64,000 nucleotides of DNA. Origin: Oscillospiraceae bacterium. Lineage in GTDB: Bacteria; Bacillota; Clostridia; Oscillospirales; Oscillospiraceae. Positions 20,901 to 28,359 of this stretch are shown here, piece after piece. Position numbers and translations under genes: made by a program. Location of the stretch: contig AP025582.1 of the NCBI GenBank assembly GCA_022846075.1, forward strand, positions 248,001 to 312,000. The letters are read 5' to 3'. Within the stretch, counting starts at the first letter, position 1. Each line of letters opens with the position of its first letter. Below the pieces are notes generated by a model, which was not told the origin of the DNA, searched no databases, and saw only the letters and a program-made list of their open reading frames with translations.

Positions 20901-22300
20901 GCTCCGTGGTGACGGTTGAAGTGAAATACAACTGGCTGGGTGGTACCGCCACCGGCAACCTGATCGTCACTCTGTTTGACGCGGACGGCGAGCCCCTGGA
21001 GCGGCAGCAGCTTTATGATAGCGAAAATCCGGGGAATCTGCTGAATCTGAGTGAGGAGGGCTCCGCGGAAAAGGTATTCACATTTGACGAAAAGGGCGCC
21101 TACGTGGAGGTGGCCTTCACAGATCTGGTGCTGGACGAAGCCAACGCGGAGCTGTTCAGCGTGACCCTGACCGGGGCCACCGTGACCTACGACCCGGAGA
21201 AAAGGACCTACTTCGCCACCGGCGCCAACCTTACCAGCGGTATTCTGGATATCCTTCCCAGGGACCCCGAGGCCGAGATCCTCTTGGACGAGGAGAAATA
21301 CGACGTGAACGACCCGAAGAGCATCGCTCTGTCCTATGGCATCACGGAGTGGATCATCAAGGTGACCAGCCAGGCGGGTGACGACCCACTGGATGGGACG
21401 GCGTATGAGGAATACAAGCTGGTGCTGGACAATAAACTGGTCACTGCCTCTTCCGGTGGCGGTGGCGGTGGCGGCTCCGGGGCCGGGTATACGGTGTTTG
21501 TAACCGAAAACACGGGCAATGGAACCGTTACGGTAAAGCCCGATCAGGCGCGGTATGGCCAGACCGTCACCATCACCGCCCAGCCTGACAAGGGTTACCA
21601 GGTGGGCAGTGTCATCGTCACCGACGCCAATGGCGGAAAGGTAACCGTCACCAGCAAGGGCGATGGGACCTACACCTTCATCATGCCCGACAGCAAGGTG
21701 ACGGTGGAAGTGACCTTCGTGCCCGAGGGCCAGTGGGTGAACCCCTTCATTGATGTGGCGGAGGACGCCTGGTATTATGACGGGGTAAAATATGTCCACC
21801 AGAACGGCCTGATGGCCGGGACAAGCGCGAATACCTTTGAGCCGGAGACCGATACCACCCGGGCCATGCTGGTCACCATCCTGTACCGCCTGGAGGGTTC
21901 CCCCAGCATGGAGGACGAGATCTGGGGCTACCCCTACGCCGATGTGGAGGCGCAGTCCTGGTACGGCACGGCGGTATACTGGGCGCGGCTGCACGGCATC
22001 GTGAAGGGATACAGCGACGAGCTGTTTGGCCCCGGGGATGTCATCACCCGGGAGCAGATGGCGGTCATCCTGTACCGGTATGCCCAGTACAAGGGCTATG
22101 ATGTGTCCGCCCGTGGGGATCTGGGCAAGTACACCGATGGGGACCAGACCAGCTCTTGGGCCCTGGAGGCGGCCCGGTGGGCCAATGCCGCGGGCCTGAT
22201 CAACGGCACCGACAATGCCGCCCTGCTGCCCCAGGGCAGCGCCACCAGAGCCCAGGCGGCGGCAATCCTGACGCGCTTCTGCCAGGCCGCTGAAAAATAA
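11960..22300 (+). CDS. giant secreted multidomain surface protein with three SLH domains
   Basis: A 3446-aa cell-surface protein. The start MLRKWKRVLAAVL has AAAGGAGG upstream and begins a signal peptide (1-28, cut after AYA). In order there are: paired VDG..YTLEEL motifs near residues 83-120; a Calx-beta-like sandwich (about 185-290); Ig/BIG2-like stretches (about 825-870 and 1230-1300); a long unique middle; a possible beta-propeller region with repeated xxVAWxx strands (about 2150-2540); a CARDB-like domain (about 2675-2760); a Gly7 linker (about 3166-3172); an InlB-B-like repeat (about 3175-3255); and three SLH domains (3260-3443) for attachment to secondary cell-wall polymer. Bases about 12700-13800 are AT-richer than the rest. 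The function may be adhesion or a scaffold; no catalytic site was seen. Domain edges are rough. Confidence 0.9.
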   Translation: MLRKWKRVLAAVLTAVMLVSTLPTGAYASFGQLIDNGAVKNAALAEALREAYGADAETYYAILEEYGLLDEEGNLVTNEKVVVDGVAYTLEELEDYLARPGVDLGKRAEVDGEYYTLEELQKVLEIERELARIQALYFTPQELTDEHIKNFYDLAGAVANGGLQLMAADGDGLGPAGVDHSVRLEVTTDANATLGNPYTVTVTPKKAQSQPITFSWRAVGSSAAGSGKVTIPANSTAPVTLTVDVKPIDEKLNGKDSFVVQIYNVENALFSDGSTRWEKQVTVEKKDTYTRYNTTFYGEIPEFRLKDDSDLIYGYVPFLGNASGPKGNAALWEGDPFKGAENNYVVKRDTKVTVEGLPEGKYEVKARIVATFGTFPGEFPSNNQTDTEPGQMAKLFQQIPTQYVRGKKISGKDKPAQYRATISGDNCNKVWQEPTGLFNTTQNVRSQYSSLDKTTDPFYITVTGSGDKFVYSATLEETPGVHEFIAVDYDNNEWENHAKFYGPHEISSAQLQITVQETTTTAEATISAPPGTYYAGQSIPVRVKFDFPMDIYDSKLTLTLNGEKLEPLDDWVHGEVCTFLYKVTDESGRNLNLTDCSLNGVGDNGRDITVKLSDASVKKGEDFPEIIMESLDRDRAFADYKAEVKNDAATNQPILTVTVPLDSKKELTAWVLREVSNGVLNPFQAGTSMTEGERYPFKVNSTQNPTALLAEIPLPYNSTSGPLTGLVDLWLDGSVLMGKNLTFTVEPSTPVGRFDMNPVLTITPAEGTGEEYVPGKNPPLIYAQQDNTLELDFTLDPKTPPYTWGKLDKVTYYDKDNKLFPLSGGAAPHFAWKSDNTEVAQLVVKDGEHKAVIIPTGKAGTVNFTLTAFNGGPDVNGTVVGMADATTAVITVQFAVGSDPFLNIPAGGRALAIREEQDAVVSWSSNICQKNQEASTEQDFVETSFQVDVTYIPGVEGSTEEKTLTLPQAVMDQLTTSPANPSISSVTIPWMVWEETGEGEGEWVPVLKQAYDEKARSVTVVVTTTYDKKTYGGEDATATIKMTSLPAQVTLAEPEGGLYQIDSKDGRELTLTWSMPHLDETTGGQFELYIASDALETPIVRNLENQDGVTEDGGIWSYTLKAPQVDLKTDPTDPGRYRDSYTVTVKAKNTAETIWASDSYVVYVYAEDALKIMLDGEYRGTSHIMSNVEDIKTMWEKDPSGQSIVNLQRNIALKNMISANHGEFAWAELADMIAWNSSDSTVATVNYQQGTLYENIENFPSAAYRPTDDFILSGLKSGETQVTATHIETEQTKTLDVTVATLRDQLYLFQCYPKQETVLTYSVYTNEARTAISTPRTQRTNTNGEAAIYTEYGIAGDVYCKSVTDAEGDEEGVTYLGTIYNRSLVSSEADSTKLQLYPVNTIQLRRAAQAVIYLKNPDGTPYQGNVTFRGGVYRDGVYCTGNGEETGVIFGLQTVPQVEWKPGYEPQTKGVEKDGSLTVTMDVTQFMYEGKTDPVEAGDRLYYLFQLDYGDGKQASHYPLLVRMDATMNAKDVAATGDSIVFWEENETGEAHPFIIAQNLRYSASPGASVADVRKSTGNVGPSTTFPDAWLTTTVMWWGDEAEETVDSEGGAEVEDGTEKPAYSVTLRDTTGKVPGGQTGEVKDYPFTNQTYTETVLKMDRQVMDTWGVGQGERRSLQAMLSKDGTTANATVPLPFKVINMIGVQEAENAGVLGETQNEIKDGLNADMGNLSGIDGMVQAGLKNLAGESKYDSSKDKVAVRLCATSDPTIFRAFFSLNVGNMGSDDNVTGVYPDYTKTDEMSFAQVDSAAKQGDADYFPNPLEVARMAAGTYGKAVASDATKAANGQAVRGWSGDVGGYYEADIAYNAETGRWECRPVSGGFHLGGGVNFSWFFNAFVGPVPVTLSLTLGATMELSMDMQRGNYWTIPGGADKITGLENYAGMSSSGIEEEAKKLNATEAYGKDYLTKLRIFLYVRAFAGVGFDLSVVAFKIGVFGQLNVDLTLGWLNRKYLKDPDRLSAVGAPETRKKTVMNGQQLIFSGSTGVEFLFKFLFISYEHVFCSVGFQLGDTTNEWKEIQDIWAANQTINNEPVLRRIMPNGQEMYAINLGPRLESRDYVDAVPQEWVEDRPMRLLRALDGEGDQNSLLAKGFQSGAYPYANPVLSDDGAVMLYLSDRGEGKYESAKNITNTRVAWSNKNENGQFGSGTRFDDGTWGVPVGYGDSGVKVAGKVNNGKTGGYAAAWVRQMENIVPENVANGGALDEGQQMIQMNSTEIMAAISPDGKTWSLKRLTENGTPDLAPVVATNGGRTVVAWREVNASEVRAITNFDQQDAIRYAVYEGGEWSDTQTLYDGTGTAASVKGIEAAMLTDGTAAVVYTLDTGDREDNTDWETVVALIPDAPETQTRAGDALEEVKSEDTVRTFRLTKNSDLDENPQITTVTFGTGDDAVERFVIAWHTERAIQAANEEGKLVDTGETQSDIRLAAMDRSGVLYENMPESLGRATEGTGETVGSNFRLVKNAGSMDDLSILWVDSVSGGADEEDYSKGDAAGAFASAYQNNVGYDVLKAVKFVKGGNSYTVSGTVEVAKMESGTLIDHFDAYVNEEKKVKSVILGTNYPTPTPEITPETNPEKFETREVIISDGGEGTPATITLPIPVTGMYSATAEFTNRIEMPAVMLEYDKLFPDSDIDVQFTVRNSGKAPVTGLMIVPVVDGEAVMDEEQAYYTSAKDPVYGEGGKTLNLLPNRDLTVTAKVPVGPEVENKDYAIIATFTEGSKKQQVELKGTLNLDIPDVGISKVTVVREGDGLRTLRYSLYNALSAKLADQEDEWRVKVGFYADRDYTEPLEGIVGADIENGTKVPLEMTISDPEKLALIDAGGYSDQVTLSVLDFENMTDEDGSPREIPAAGIPVYVKAWIEAPEKEPEQQRHSLLRADPEKQYNPTNEYIQINNETSLQLDNLALREGEDLSITASLDNSDEEKGSVVTVEVKYNWLGGTATGNLIVTLFDADGEPLERQQLYDSENPGNLLNLSEEGSAEKVFTFDEKGAYVEVAFTDLVLDEANAELFSVTLTGATVTYDPEKRTYFATGANLTSGILDILPRDPEAEILLDEEKYDVNDPKSIALSYGITEWIIKVTSQAGDDPLDGTAYEEYKLVLDNKLVTASSGGGGGGGSGAGYTVFVTENTGNGTVTVKPDQARYGQTVTITAQPDKGYQVGSVIVTDANGGKVTVTSKGDGTYTFIMPDSKVTVEVTFVPEGQWVNPFIDVAEDAWYYDGVKYVHQNGLMAGTSANTFEPETDTTRAMLVTILYRLEGSPSMEDEIWGYPYADVEAQSWYGTAVYWARLHGIVKGYSDELFGPGDVITREQMAVILYRYAQYKGYDVSARGDLGKYTDGDQTSSWALEAARWANAAGLINGTDNAALLPQGSATRAQAAAILTRFCQAAEK

Positions 22301-22317
22301 ACCGATACGTCAATTAA

Positions 22318-22359
22318 GCGAGAAAGCCCGCGGCCGACCACGGCCGCGGGCTTTCTCGC
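22318..22359 (+). terminator. hairpin after the giant SLH gene
   Basis: Perfect 19-bp stem with an ACCA loop, 18 bases after the stop. There is no long T tract beyond it, so termination strength is uncertain. Confidence 0.7.
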
Positions 22360-22534
22360 TGCTATCCTCCTTGGTTTCTGGAAATAAGATATTCTTACCT
22401 GCATTTTAACAAGCAAGAACAAGCAGTGGAAAAGTTCCAGAGTTTAATTCGGTAGGGAGCGGATCACGTTCCACGTAGTATTGATTTGCACTCATGCGTG
22501 GCCGGAGCGCTGGCAGATTCTTTGTAAAAAGGTC

Positions 22535-22563
22535 TTGACAAAAGACGATGGGTTTTATATAAT
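22535..22563 (+). promoter_or_regulatory. promoter of tRNA-Gly
   Basis: TTGACA, a 17-base spacer and TATAAT: full consensus, ending 13 bases before the tRNA. Confidence 0.92.
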
Positions 22564-22576
22564 ACTACTCGTCGCT

Positions 22577-22652
22577 GCGGGTGTAGCTCATCTGGTAGAG
22601 CGCCACCTTGCCAAGGTGGAGGTAGCGAGTTCGAGCCTCGTCACCCGCTCCA
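22577..22652 (+). tRNA. tRNA-Gly (GCC)
   Basis: A 76-nt cloverleaf. The acceptor GCGGGTG pairs with CACCCGC, the anticodon stem is CCACC/GGTGG with loop TTGCCAA (GCC, glycine), the T arm holds GTTCGAG, and CCA is encoded. Confidence 0.97.
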
Positions 22653-22653
22653 G

Positions 22654-22690
22654 AAAACGAAGTACTTAGAAATAAGTACTTCGTTTTTTT
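22654..22690 (+). terminator. terminator of tRNA-Gly
   Basis: Stem with ACGAAGTACTT and its inverse, followed by seven T. Confidence 0.9.
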
Positions 22691-22721
22691 ATTGCAGAGC
22701 AGAACTCGCTGCCGCCATATA

Positions 22722-22757
22722 AAAAAGCAGAGCGCCCTTTTGGGCGCTCTGCTTTGA
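22722..22757 (-). terminator. terminator of azlCD
   Basis: AAAGCAGAGCGCCC and its inverse around a 4-base loop. Read on the minus strand the stem runs into a T-rich tail (TTTTTT), placing it one base after the azlD stop. Confidence 0.88.
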
Positions 22758-22758
22758 T

Positions 22759-23088
22759 TTAGACGAATACTGCCTGGACCAGGAACATATACAAAAGGGT
22801 CCCGCCGAAGATGGAAATGAGGTTATTGTGCTTCCACAAGTGGAGAAGTACCACCGCCGCCACGCTGATGAGTTGGGGGAGCCAGCTGCCCAGCCCGGCG
22901 AAGGATACCGTCCGCAGACAGTAGACGATGAGCATGGCGATGACTGCCGGAGGGAGGACCTTGCCCAGGTAAAGCACCAGCTTGGGGGGGCGTTCCCCCC
23001 GGTCGAAGAGGAGGAAGGGGAGGGCCCGGGTGAGGAAGGTCACGCCGGCCATAATGGCGATGGCGGCCGCGGCATACAGAGGATTCAT
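22759..23088 (-). CDS. azlD: AzlD-type branched-chain amino acid transport subunit
   Basis: Small integral membrane protein of 109 aa with three or four hydrophobic segments, the family size. It has the AzlD-like FLTRALPFLLFDRGERPP motif near residue 20. AzlD works with AzlC in exporting branched-chain amino acids (known from Bacillus subtilis azaleucine resistance). Its ATG overlaps the azlC stop by 4 bases, so the two are translated together. Confidence 0.92.
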   Translation of the reverse strand: MNPLYAAAAIAIMAGVTFLTRALPFLLFDRGERPPKLVLYLGKVLPPAVIAMLIVYCLRTVSFAGLGSWLPQLISVAAVVLLHLWKHNNLISIFGGTLLYMFLVQAVFV

Positions 23089-23795
23089 GCCTTCACCTCC
23101 TGCTGCTGCTCCGGCTTTTCGTCCAGCCGGTCCCGGAGGGCCAGCAGAGCCGCCACGATGACCCCCAGGGCGGGGAGAAGCATCTGCTCCTGGCCGATGA
23201 GAAGGAGGAAGAGGAGGGCAGCCCCGGCGCCGATGAGGGCGGGGAGGTGGGACTTATAGCTCTTCCACTGGTCCACGGCGATGACCACGAAGAGGGCGGT
23301 CATGGCAAAGTCGATGCCCTGGGTGTTGATGGGCAGGGCCGCGCCCAGCATCCCGCCGATGATGGAGCCGACGACCCAGTAGCAGTGGTCCAGGATGGCG
23401 ATGGAGAAGTAATAGTTGTGGGGATCCACCCCCACGGGGGCCTGGGCGGAGGCCAACAGGGCGTAGGTCTCGTCGGTGAGGGAGAAGATCATGTAGAGCT
23501 TACGGATCCCCATGCCCCGGAATTTCTCCAGCATGGACAGGCCGTAGACCAGGTGGCGGAAGTTGATGAGCAGGGTCATGAGGGCCACCTCCCCCAGGGC
23601 GGCGGATGCCGCCAGCAGAGAGACCCCAAGATACTGCCCGGACCCGGCGTAGACGGTCAGGGACATAAAGAACGCCCAGATGAAGTTGTAGCCGATGGCC
23701 TCCAGCATCAGCCCGAAGGCGATGCCGATGGCAAGATAACCCAGCAGCACCGGCAGGGTGGCGGGAAAAGCCGCGGCGAGCGCTTTGCGGTCCAT
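23085..23795 (-). CDS. azlC: AzlC-family branched-chain amino acid permease
   Basis: Polytopic membrane protein of 236 aa. It begins with a cytoplasmic start followed by LPVLLGYLAIGIAFGLMLEA, and carries the family's INFRHLVYGLSML and SLTDETYAL motifs around residues 75-115. It is predicted to be the large subunit of the AzlCD exporter. The start follows GGAGG at a slightly long spacing of about 11 bases. No AzlR/AzlB regulator is seen next to it. Confidence 0.93.
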   Translation of the reverse strand: MDRKALAAAFPATLPVLLGYLAIGIAFGLMLEAIGYNFIWAFFMSLTVYAGSGQYLGVSLLAASAALGEVALMTLLINFRHLVYGLSMLEKFRGMGIRKLYMIFSLTDETYALLASAQAPVGVDPHNYYFSIAILDHCYWVVGSIIGGMLGAALPINTQGIDFAMTALFVVIAVDQWKSYKSHLPALIGAGAALLFLLLIGQEQMLLPALGVIVAALLALRDRLDEKPEQQQEVKA

Positions 23796-23964
23796 GGGAT
23801 GAATCCCCTCCTTTGGGAAAACGAAGCTAAGTATTTATTTTAACCACTGCGGGGAAAAAAGGCAAGAGGGAGTTGCGTCTGGGAGCGGGCCCGGGGAAAG
23901 GGGGTTCCATTTCCGAGTAAAAAAGTCTATAATGAAAAAAACTGTTTGAAGAGGGAGGCTCCCC

Positions 23965-24861
23965 ATGGAAAAGCTGCTTTTCATTTACAATCCCCACGCC
24001 GGAAAAGGCCAGGTGCGCGGCAAGCTGGCCGGGATCCTGAACGCCTTTACCAGGGCGGGGTGCCTGGTCACCGCCTACCCCACTCAGGGCCCCGGAGACG
24101 CGGCCAAGGCGGCGGCCGCCATGGCGTTTCAGTATGACCGGGTGGCGGTCTGCGGCGGGGATGGGACCCTTCACGAGGTCATTGCCGGGCTCATGGAGCT
24201 GCCCGAGAGCTCCCGGCCCCCGGTGGGGTATCTCCCCGCCGGCACCACCAACGACTACGCCCGGAACCTGTCCCTCCCCAAGGGGATGGAGGATATGGCG
24301 GCGGTGGCCGCCGGGGGCGTGCCCCGGCCGGTGGATATCGGACGGCTGGACGACCAATACTTTATCTACGTGGCCGCCTTCGGGGCCTTTACCGACGTGG
24401 CCTACAATACGCCCCAGCAGTTCAAAAACATGTTCGGCCATCTGGCCTATGTGCTCAAGGGGGTGGCGGAGTTTGCCAACCTGAAGGGCTACCAGCTCCG
24501 GGTGGACCACGACGGTGGGGTGCTGGAGGGGGAATACCTCTACGGCATGGTGAGCAATACGGTCTCCGTGGGGGGGCTCATCGGTCTGCCCGCCGACGAG
24601 GTGGCCCTGGACGACGGCCTGCTGGAGGCGGTGCTGGTGCGGATGCCCAAAAACGCCATGGAGCTCCAGGCCGCCATCCACGGCCTGGCCCGGCAGGAGT
24701 ACAGCCCGGAGAGCGGCATCGTGGGGCTCCACTCCTCCCGCTTCCAGATCACCTGCGCCGAGCCGGTGCCCTTCACGCTGGACGGGGAGTACGGCGGCGC
24801 CTACACCTCGGCGGACATCGGGGCGGTCTCCCGGCCGGTCACCATTGTCTACGGAGCGTAA
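23965..24861 (+). CDS. diacylglycerol/lipid kinase family protein (YegS/DgkB type)
   Basis: A 298-aa lipid kinase of the DAGK catalytic family. The N-terminal nucleotide-binding part shows [10 protein letters not shown] and the signature [14 protein letters not shown] near residue 70, then [13 protein letters not shown]. The C-terminal beta-sandwich ends with the [17 protein letters not shown] motif common to the family. It probably phosphorylates diacylglycerol or a related lipid at the membrane. A TATAAT at 23928 is a likely -10. mnmG follows after 5 bases, so the two are probably co-transcribed. Confidence 0.9.
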   Translation: MEKLLFIYNPHAGKGQVRGKLAGILNAFTRAGCLVTAYPTQGPGDAAKAAAAMAFQYDRVAVCGGDGTLHEVIAGLMELPESSRPPVGYLPAGTTNDYARNLSLPKGMEDMAAVAAGGVPRPVDIGRLDDQYFIYVAAFGAFTDVAYNTPQQFKNMFGHLAYVLKGVAEFANLKGYQLRVDHDGGVLEGEYLYGMVSNTVSVGGLIGLPADEVALDDGLLEAVLVRMPKNAMELQAAIHGLARQEYSPESGIVGLHSSRFQITCAEPVPFTLDGEYGGAYTSADIGAVSRPVTIVYGA

Positions 24862-24866
24862 TCCAT

Positions 24867-26684
24867 ATGAGTTTTGATTATAACGCCGGAATCTATGATG
24901 TGGCCGTCATCGGGGCGGGCCACGCGGGCATTGAGGCCGCCCTGGCCTGCGCCCGGCTGGGGCTGAGGACCCTGTGCTTTACCATCAACCTGGACGCGGT
25001 GGGCAACATGCCCTGCAACCCGGCCATCGGCGGCACCGGGAAGGGCCATCTGGTCCGGGAGATCGACGCCCTGGGGGGCGAGATGGCCAAGGCCGCCGAT
25101 CGGGCCTGCATCCAGTACCGGGTGCTGAACAAGGGCAAGGGCCCCGCCGTCTGGTCCCTCCGGGCCCAGGCCGACCGGCGGAGGTACCAGGAGATCATGA
25201 AGTACACCCTGGAGCGCCAGGAAAACCTGTGGGTGAAGCAGGGGGAGATCACCGATATCCTCACGGATGAAAGAGGGGCGGTCTCCGCCGTCCGCACCGG
25301 CCACGGGGCGGTCTACGGGGTGCGGGCGGCCATCGTCTGCACCGGCACCTATTTGGCGGGGCGGACCATCGTGGGGGAGGTGACCCGGGAGAGCGGCCCC
25401 GACGGCATGGCCGCCGCCGGGGGGCTGTCCGGGTGCCTGCAAAGGCTGGGGGTGACCCTCCGCCGCTTCAAGACGGGGACGCCCCCCCGGGTGAACCGCC
25501 GGAGCGTGGATTTCTCAAAGATGGAACTCCAGCCGGGGGACGAGACCCCGGTGCCCTTCTCCTTCTCCACCGCCGAGCCCCCGGAAAACCAGGCGGTGTG
25601 CTGGCTGACCTATACCACGGAGGAGACCCACGCGGTCATCCGGGACAACCTGGACCGTTCCCCCCTCTTTTCCGGGGTCATCGAGGGGGTGGGGCCGAGG
25701 TACTGCCCCTCCATTGAGGACAAGGTGGTCCGCTTCGCCGACAAGCCCCGGCACCAGCTCTTCGTGGAGCCCATGGGCCTGAATACCGAGGAACTTTATA
25801 TCCAGGGCTTCTCCTCCTCCCTCCCCGAGGAGGTGCAGGTGAAGATGCTCCACACCATTCCCGGCCTGGAAAAGGCCGAGATGACCCGATGCGCCTACGC
25901 CATCGAGTACGACTGCGTGGACCCCACCGAACTGCGCCCCACCCTGGAGCACAAAAAAGTCCCCGGCCTTTACGGGGCGGGGCAGTTCAACGGCTCCTCG
26001 GGCTACGAGGAGGCCGCCGCCCAGGGGCTCATGGCGGGCATCAACGCGTCCATGAAACTGCTGGGCCGGGAGAGCGTGGTGCTGGGCCGGGAGCAGGGCT
26101 ATATCGGGGTGCTCATCGACGATCTGGTGACCAAGGGCACCAACGAGCCCTACCGCATGATGACCTCCCGGACGGAGTACCGCCTTCTCCAGCGCCAGGA
26201 TAACGCCGACCGGCGCCTGGCGGGGGTGGGCCACGACGTGGGGCTGGTGAGCGGCGCCGACTACCAAAAGGTGCTGGACAAGTACGCCGCCGTGGACGCC
26301 GAGATGGCCCGGCTGGAAAAGACCGGCACCCCCCAGGGGAGGCTGGCCGACCTGCTGCGCCGCCCGGAGAACACCTACGAGAGCCTGGCTCCCCTGGACC
26401 CCCACCGTCCCGGCCTGCCCCGGGCGGTGACCGAGGCGGCGGAGATCGAGATCAAATACGCCGGGTACATCCGCCGCCAGGAGCGGCAGGTGGAGGAGAT
26501 GCGCAAGCTGGAGCGGCGGCCCCTGTCCCCGGACCTGGATTACGCCTCCATGCATGGGCTGCGGCTGGAGGCCCGGAAGAAGCTGGCCCAGATCCGGCCG
26601 CTGAACCTGGGGCAGGCCAGCCGGGTGTCCGGGGTGAGCCCGGCGGACATTGCGGCGCTGATGGTGTATTTGGAGAAGGGGTAA
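24867..26684 (+). CDS. mnmG: tRNA uridine-5-carboxymethylaminomethyl modification enzyme MnmG
   Basis: FAD enzyme that, with MnmE, installs the aminomethyl-type group on U34 of certain tRNAs. The 605 aa are near the usual 620-630. The dinucleotide-binding start is [17 protein letters not shown]. Family signatures are [21 protein letters not shown], the TGTPPRV motif, and the C-terminal PSLDYASM-like helical region (here [12 protein letters not shown]). MnmE is not in the window. MnmA, which thiolates the same uridine, lies just downstream beyond a repeat-filled spacer. Confidence 0.96.
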   Translation: MSFDYNAGIYDVAVIGAGHAGIEAALACARLGLRTLCFTINLDAVGNMPCNPAIGGTGKGHLVREIDALGGEMAKAADRACIQYRVLNKGKGPAVWSLRAQADRRRYQEIMKYTLERQENLWVKQGEITDILTDERGAVSAVRTGHGAVYGVRAAIVCTGTYLAGRTIVGEVTRESGPDGMAAAGGLSGCLQRLGVTLRRFKTGTPPRVNRRSVDFSKMELQPGDETPVPFSFSTAEPPENQAVCWLTYTTEETHAVIRDNLDRSPLFSGVIEGVGPRYCPSIEDKVVRFADKPRHQLFVEPMGLNTEELYIQGFSSSLPEEVQVKMLHTIPGLEKAEMTRCAYAIEYDCVDPTELRPTLEHKKVPGLYGAGQFNGSSGYEEAAAQGLMAGINASMKLLGRESVVLGREQGYIGVLIDDLVTKGTNEPYRMMTSRTEYRLLQRQDNADRRLAGVGHDVGLVSGADYQKVLDKYAAVDAEMARLEKTGTPQGRLADLLRRPENTYESLAPLDPHRPGLPRAVTEAAEIEIKYAGYIRRQERQVEEMRKLERRPLSPDLDYASMHGLRLEARKKLAQIRPLNLGQASRVSGVSPADIAALMVYLEKG

Positions 26685-26740
26685 GGGAAGGGCTCCGATT
26701 TCGCGGTTCCTGCGTGCACCTTGGAAGGTGCGTCCTTGAG

Positions 26741-26871
26741 CGCAGATTCCCTTTTTAGTAGCAGCTCTATTGCCCACTGACAGGGGTATAAGCGCGGGAG
26801 CGTCTGTGCGACCCGTGGTCCCCCTTGCGCCGCTCGGCCGCTGACGTGTGCTTGACAGAAGGTTGGTCTTG
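26741..26871 (+). repeat. dispersed repeat R2, copy 1
   Basis: About 130 bases that recur in opposite orientation at 48487-48618 with only scattered differences. Both copies begin CGCAGATTCCCTTTTTAGTA and share GGGAGCGTCTGTGCGAC and GCGCCGCTCGGCCGCTGA. In both places the repeat abuts a nested-palindrome element at the same end, forming one composite unit. Weak open frames inside it encode a recurrent peptide but show no start site. Confidence 0.85.
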
Positions 26872-27007
26872 GCCTTCCCCTCGGGGGAAGGTGGCAGCCC
26901 GAAGGGCAGACGGATGAGGGGAACTGTGGAAAATACGAAAGGCTCTGCTAGAAAGATAAGTTCCCCTCATCAGTCTGCTTCGCAGACAGCTTCCCCCAGG
27001 GGAAGCC
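26872..27007. repeat. nested-palindrome element, copy B
   Basis: Full two-armed element. The left arm has a terminal hairpin, a GGCAGCCCGAAGGGC-type hairpin and box GATGAGGGGAAC. The core is about 30 bases. The right arm has GTTCCCCTCATC, the hairpin AGTCTGCTTCGCAGAC and a terminal hairpin. It follows R2 copy 1 directly and lies between mnmG and mnmA. Confidence 0.88.
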
Positions 27008-27292
27008 TAATTTGCTTCTACCTAGGCGCGCCAATGAGTTGCAAAAAGGCTGTCTGTACAGCAGGAGTCAGCGGCAGCGGCGCTAAGAGGAGAACGAGTT
27101 GACAGACGTGAGCGCCGGTCGTTAGGAGTCACCAGTTTTATATTTAATCAGCGCTTTTCTTTGACATACAAAACCGTTTCTTTTGGCAAGACAAAAGAAA
27201 TGGGTTTGGGCCCCGCAGGGCGGCTACCCTGCGTCCTACCCCCGCCCCTAAGTGCGGACAAGCCCAACCCAAGCGATGAAAGGAGTGCCCCT
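27008..27292 (+). other. spacer before mnmA
   Basis: No credible gene. It holds two TTGACA-like hexamers (near 27099 and 27161) without convincing -10 elements, and a hairpin near 27176-27204 (CGTTTCTTTTGG...AAAAGAAATG). A similar hairpin also lies near R2 copy 2 at about 48660-48690. AAAGGAGT before the mnmA start is its ribosome site. Confidence 0.4.
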
Positions 27293-28318
27293 ATGCCCAA
27301 GCCCAAGCTGGTGCTGGGCCTCTCCGGCGGAGTGGACTCCGCCGTGGCGGCCCGGCTCCTGAAAAAAGACTACGACGTGACCGCCCTCTACCTCTCCATC
27401 GGCCCCGAGGCCGCCGGGGAGCGGGACGCCGCCCGGGTGGCGGGGGAGCTGGACATCCCCTTCCGGGTGATGGACATCTCCGATGCCCTGGAGCGCCACG
27501 TAAAGGCCCCCTTCGCCGCCGACTATCTCTCGGGTCGCACCCCCCTGCCCTGCGCCCGGTGCAATCCCCTGGTGAAGTTCCCCGCCCTGGCCGCATTGGC
27601 CGACGAGCTGGGGGCGGAGTACGTGGCCACCGGCCACTACGCCCGGAGGGGGACCTCCTCCGAGGGGCGGGCCCTCCTTTTGAAGGGCGCGCCCGCCAAC
27701 GACCAGTCCTATATGCTCTCCCGGCTGCCCCAGGAGCTATTACGGAGAGTGATTTTTCCCCTGGGTGATTACGATAAGTCCGCTGTCCGCGGACTGGCGC
27801 GGAATTTTGGTATCCCGGTGGCGGACAAGCCGGACTCCATGGAGATATGCTTCATCCCCGACAACGACTACGCCGCCTGGCTGGAGCGCCGGGGGGGCAC
27901 CCCGCCCGCCGGGGACTTTGTGGGCCCCGACGGCGGGGTCTTGGGCCGCCACGGCGGCGTCCACCGCTACACTCTGGGCCAGGGCCGGGGGCTGGGGGTG
28001 TCCGGCCCCCACCGCTACTACGTGTCCAAAATCGACCCGGAGGCCAACACCGTCACCCTCTCCGACGGCTCCGACTTGATGGCGGAGACGGTCTTCTGCG
28101 GGGAGCCCAACTGGATCGCCATCCCGGACCTCGCCGGCCCCAGGGAGGTCACCGCCCGGTTCCGCCACGCCAGGACCGAGACCCCCTGCACCATCTTCCC
28201 CCGGGACGGCGGGGTGCTGGTGGAGGCCCACGCCCCCATCCGGGCCCCCACCCCCGGCCAGCTGGCGGCCTTTTACGACGGCGACACCGTGGTGGGGAGC
28301 GCTTGGATTGAAAAATGA
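27293..28318 (+). CDS. mnmA: tRNA-specific 2-thiouridylase MnmA
   Basis: Uses ATP and persulfide sulfur to make 2-thiouridine at position 34 of tRNAs for Lys, Glu and Gln. It has 341 aa. The PP-loop SGGVDSA is at 11-17. The catalytic cysteines fit Cys90 (PCARCNPLVKF) and Cys186 (DSMEICFIPD). GHYARR, NDQSYMLSRL and YTLGQGRGLG motifs follow. The ATG at 27293 has AAGGAG upstream; the open frame further 5' covers spacer DNA only. It is followed directly by a strong terminator. Confidence 0.95.
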   Translation: MPKPKLVLGLSGGVDSAVAARLLKKDYDVTALYLSIGPEAAGERDAARVAGELDIPFRVMDISDALERHVKAPFAADYLSGRTPLPCARCNPLVKFPALAALADELGAEYVATGHYARRGTSSEGRALLLKGAPANDQSYMLSRLPQELLRRVIFPLGDYDKSAVRGLARNFGIPVADKPDSMEICFIPDNDYAAWLERRGGTPPAGDFVGPDGGVLGRHGGVHRYTLGQGRGLGVSGPHRYYVSKIDPEANTVTLSDGSDLMAETVFCGEPNWIAIPDLAGPREVTARFRHARTETPCTIFPRDGGVLVEAHAPIRAPTPGQLAAFYDGDTVVGSAWIEK

Positions 28319-28321
28319 AAA

Positions 28322-28358
28322 AAGAGCGCCCGGCCTTCGAAAAGGCCGGGCGCTTTGT
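28322..28358. terminator. bidirectional terminator between mnmA and MATE gene
   Basis: GAGCGCCCGGCCTT and its near-inverse around a short loop, with A and T tracts on the two sides; serves both convergent genes. Confidence 0.88.
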
Positions 28359-28359
28359 A

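Noticed and set aside
22318-22359. Attachment site or inversion repeat after the giant gene
   Set aside because: A simple perfect hairpin at a gene end with no second copy and no recombinase nearby is better read as a transcription end.
26767-26970. Small frame sharing KHTSAAERR with another at 48164-48592
   Set aside because: Both lie in repeat R2 and the joined palindrome, have no ribosome site, and their likeness comes from the DNA repeat, not from protein conservation.
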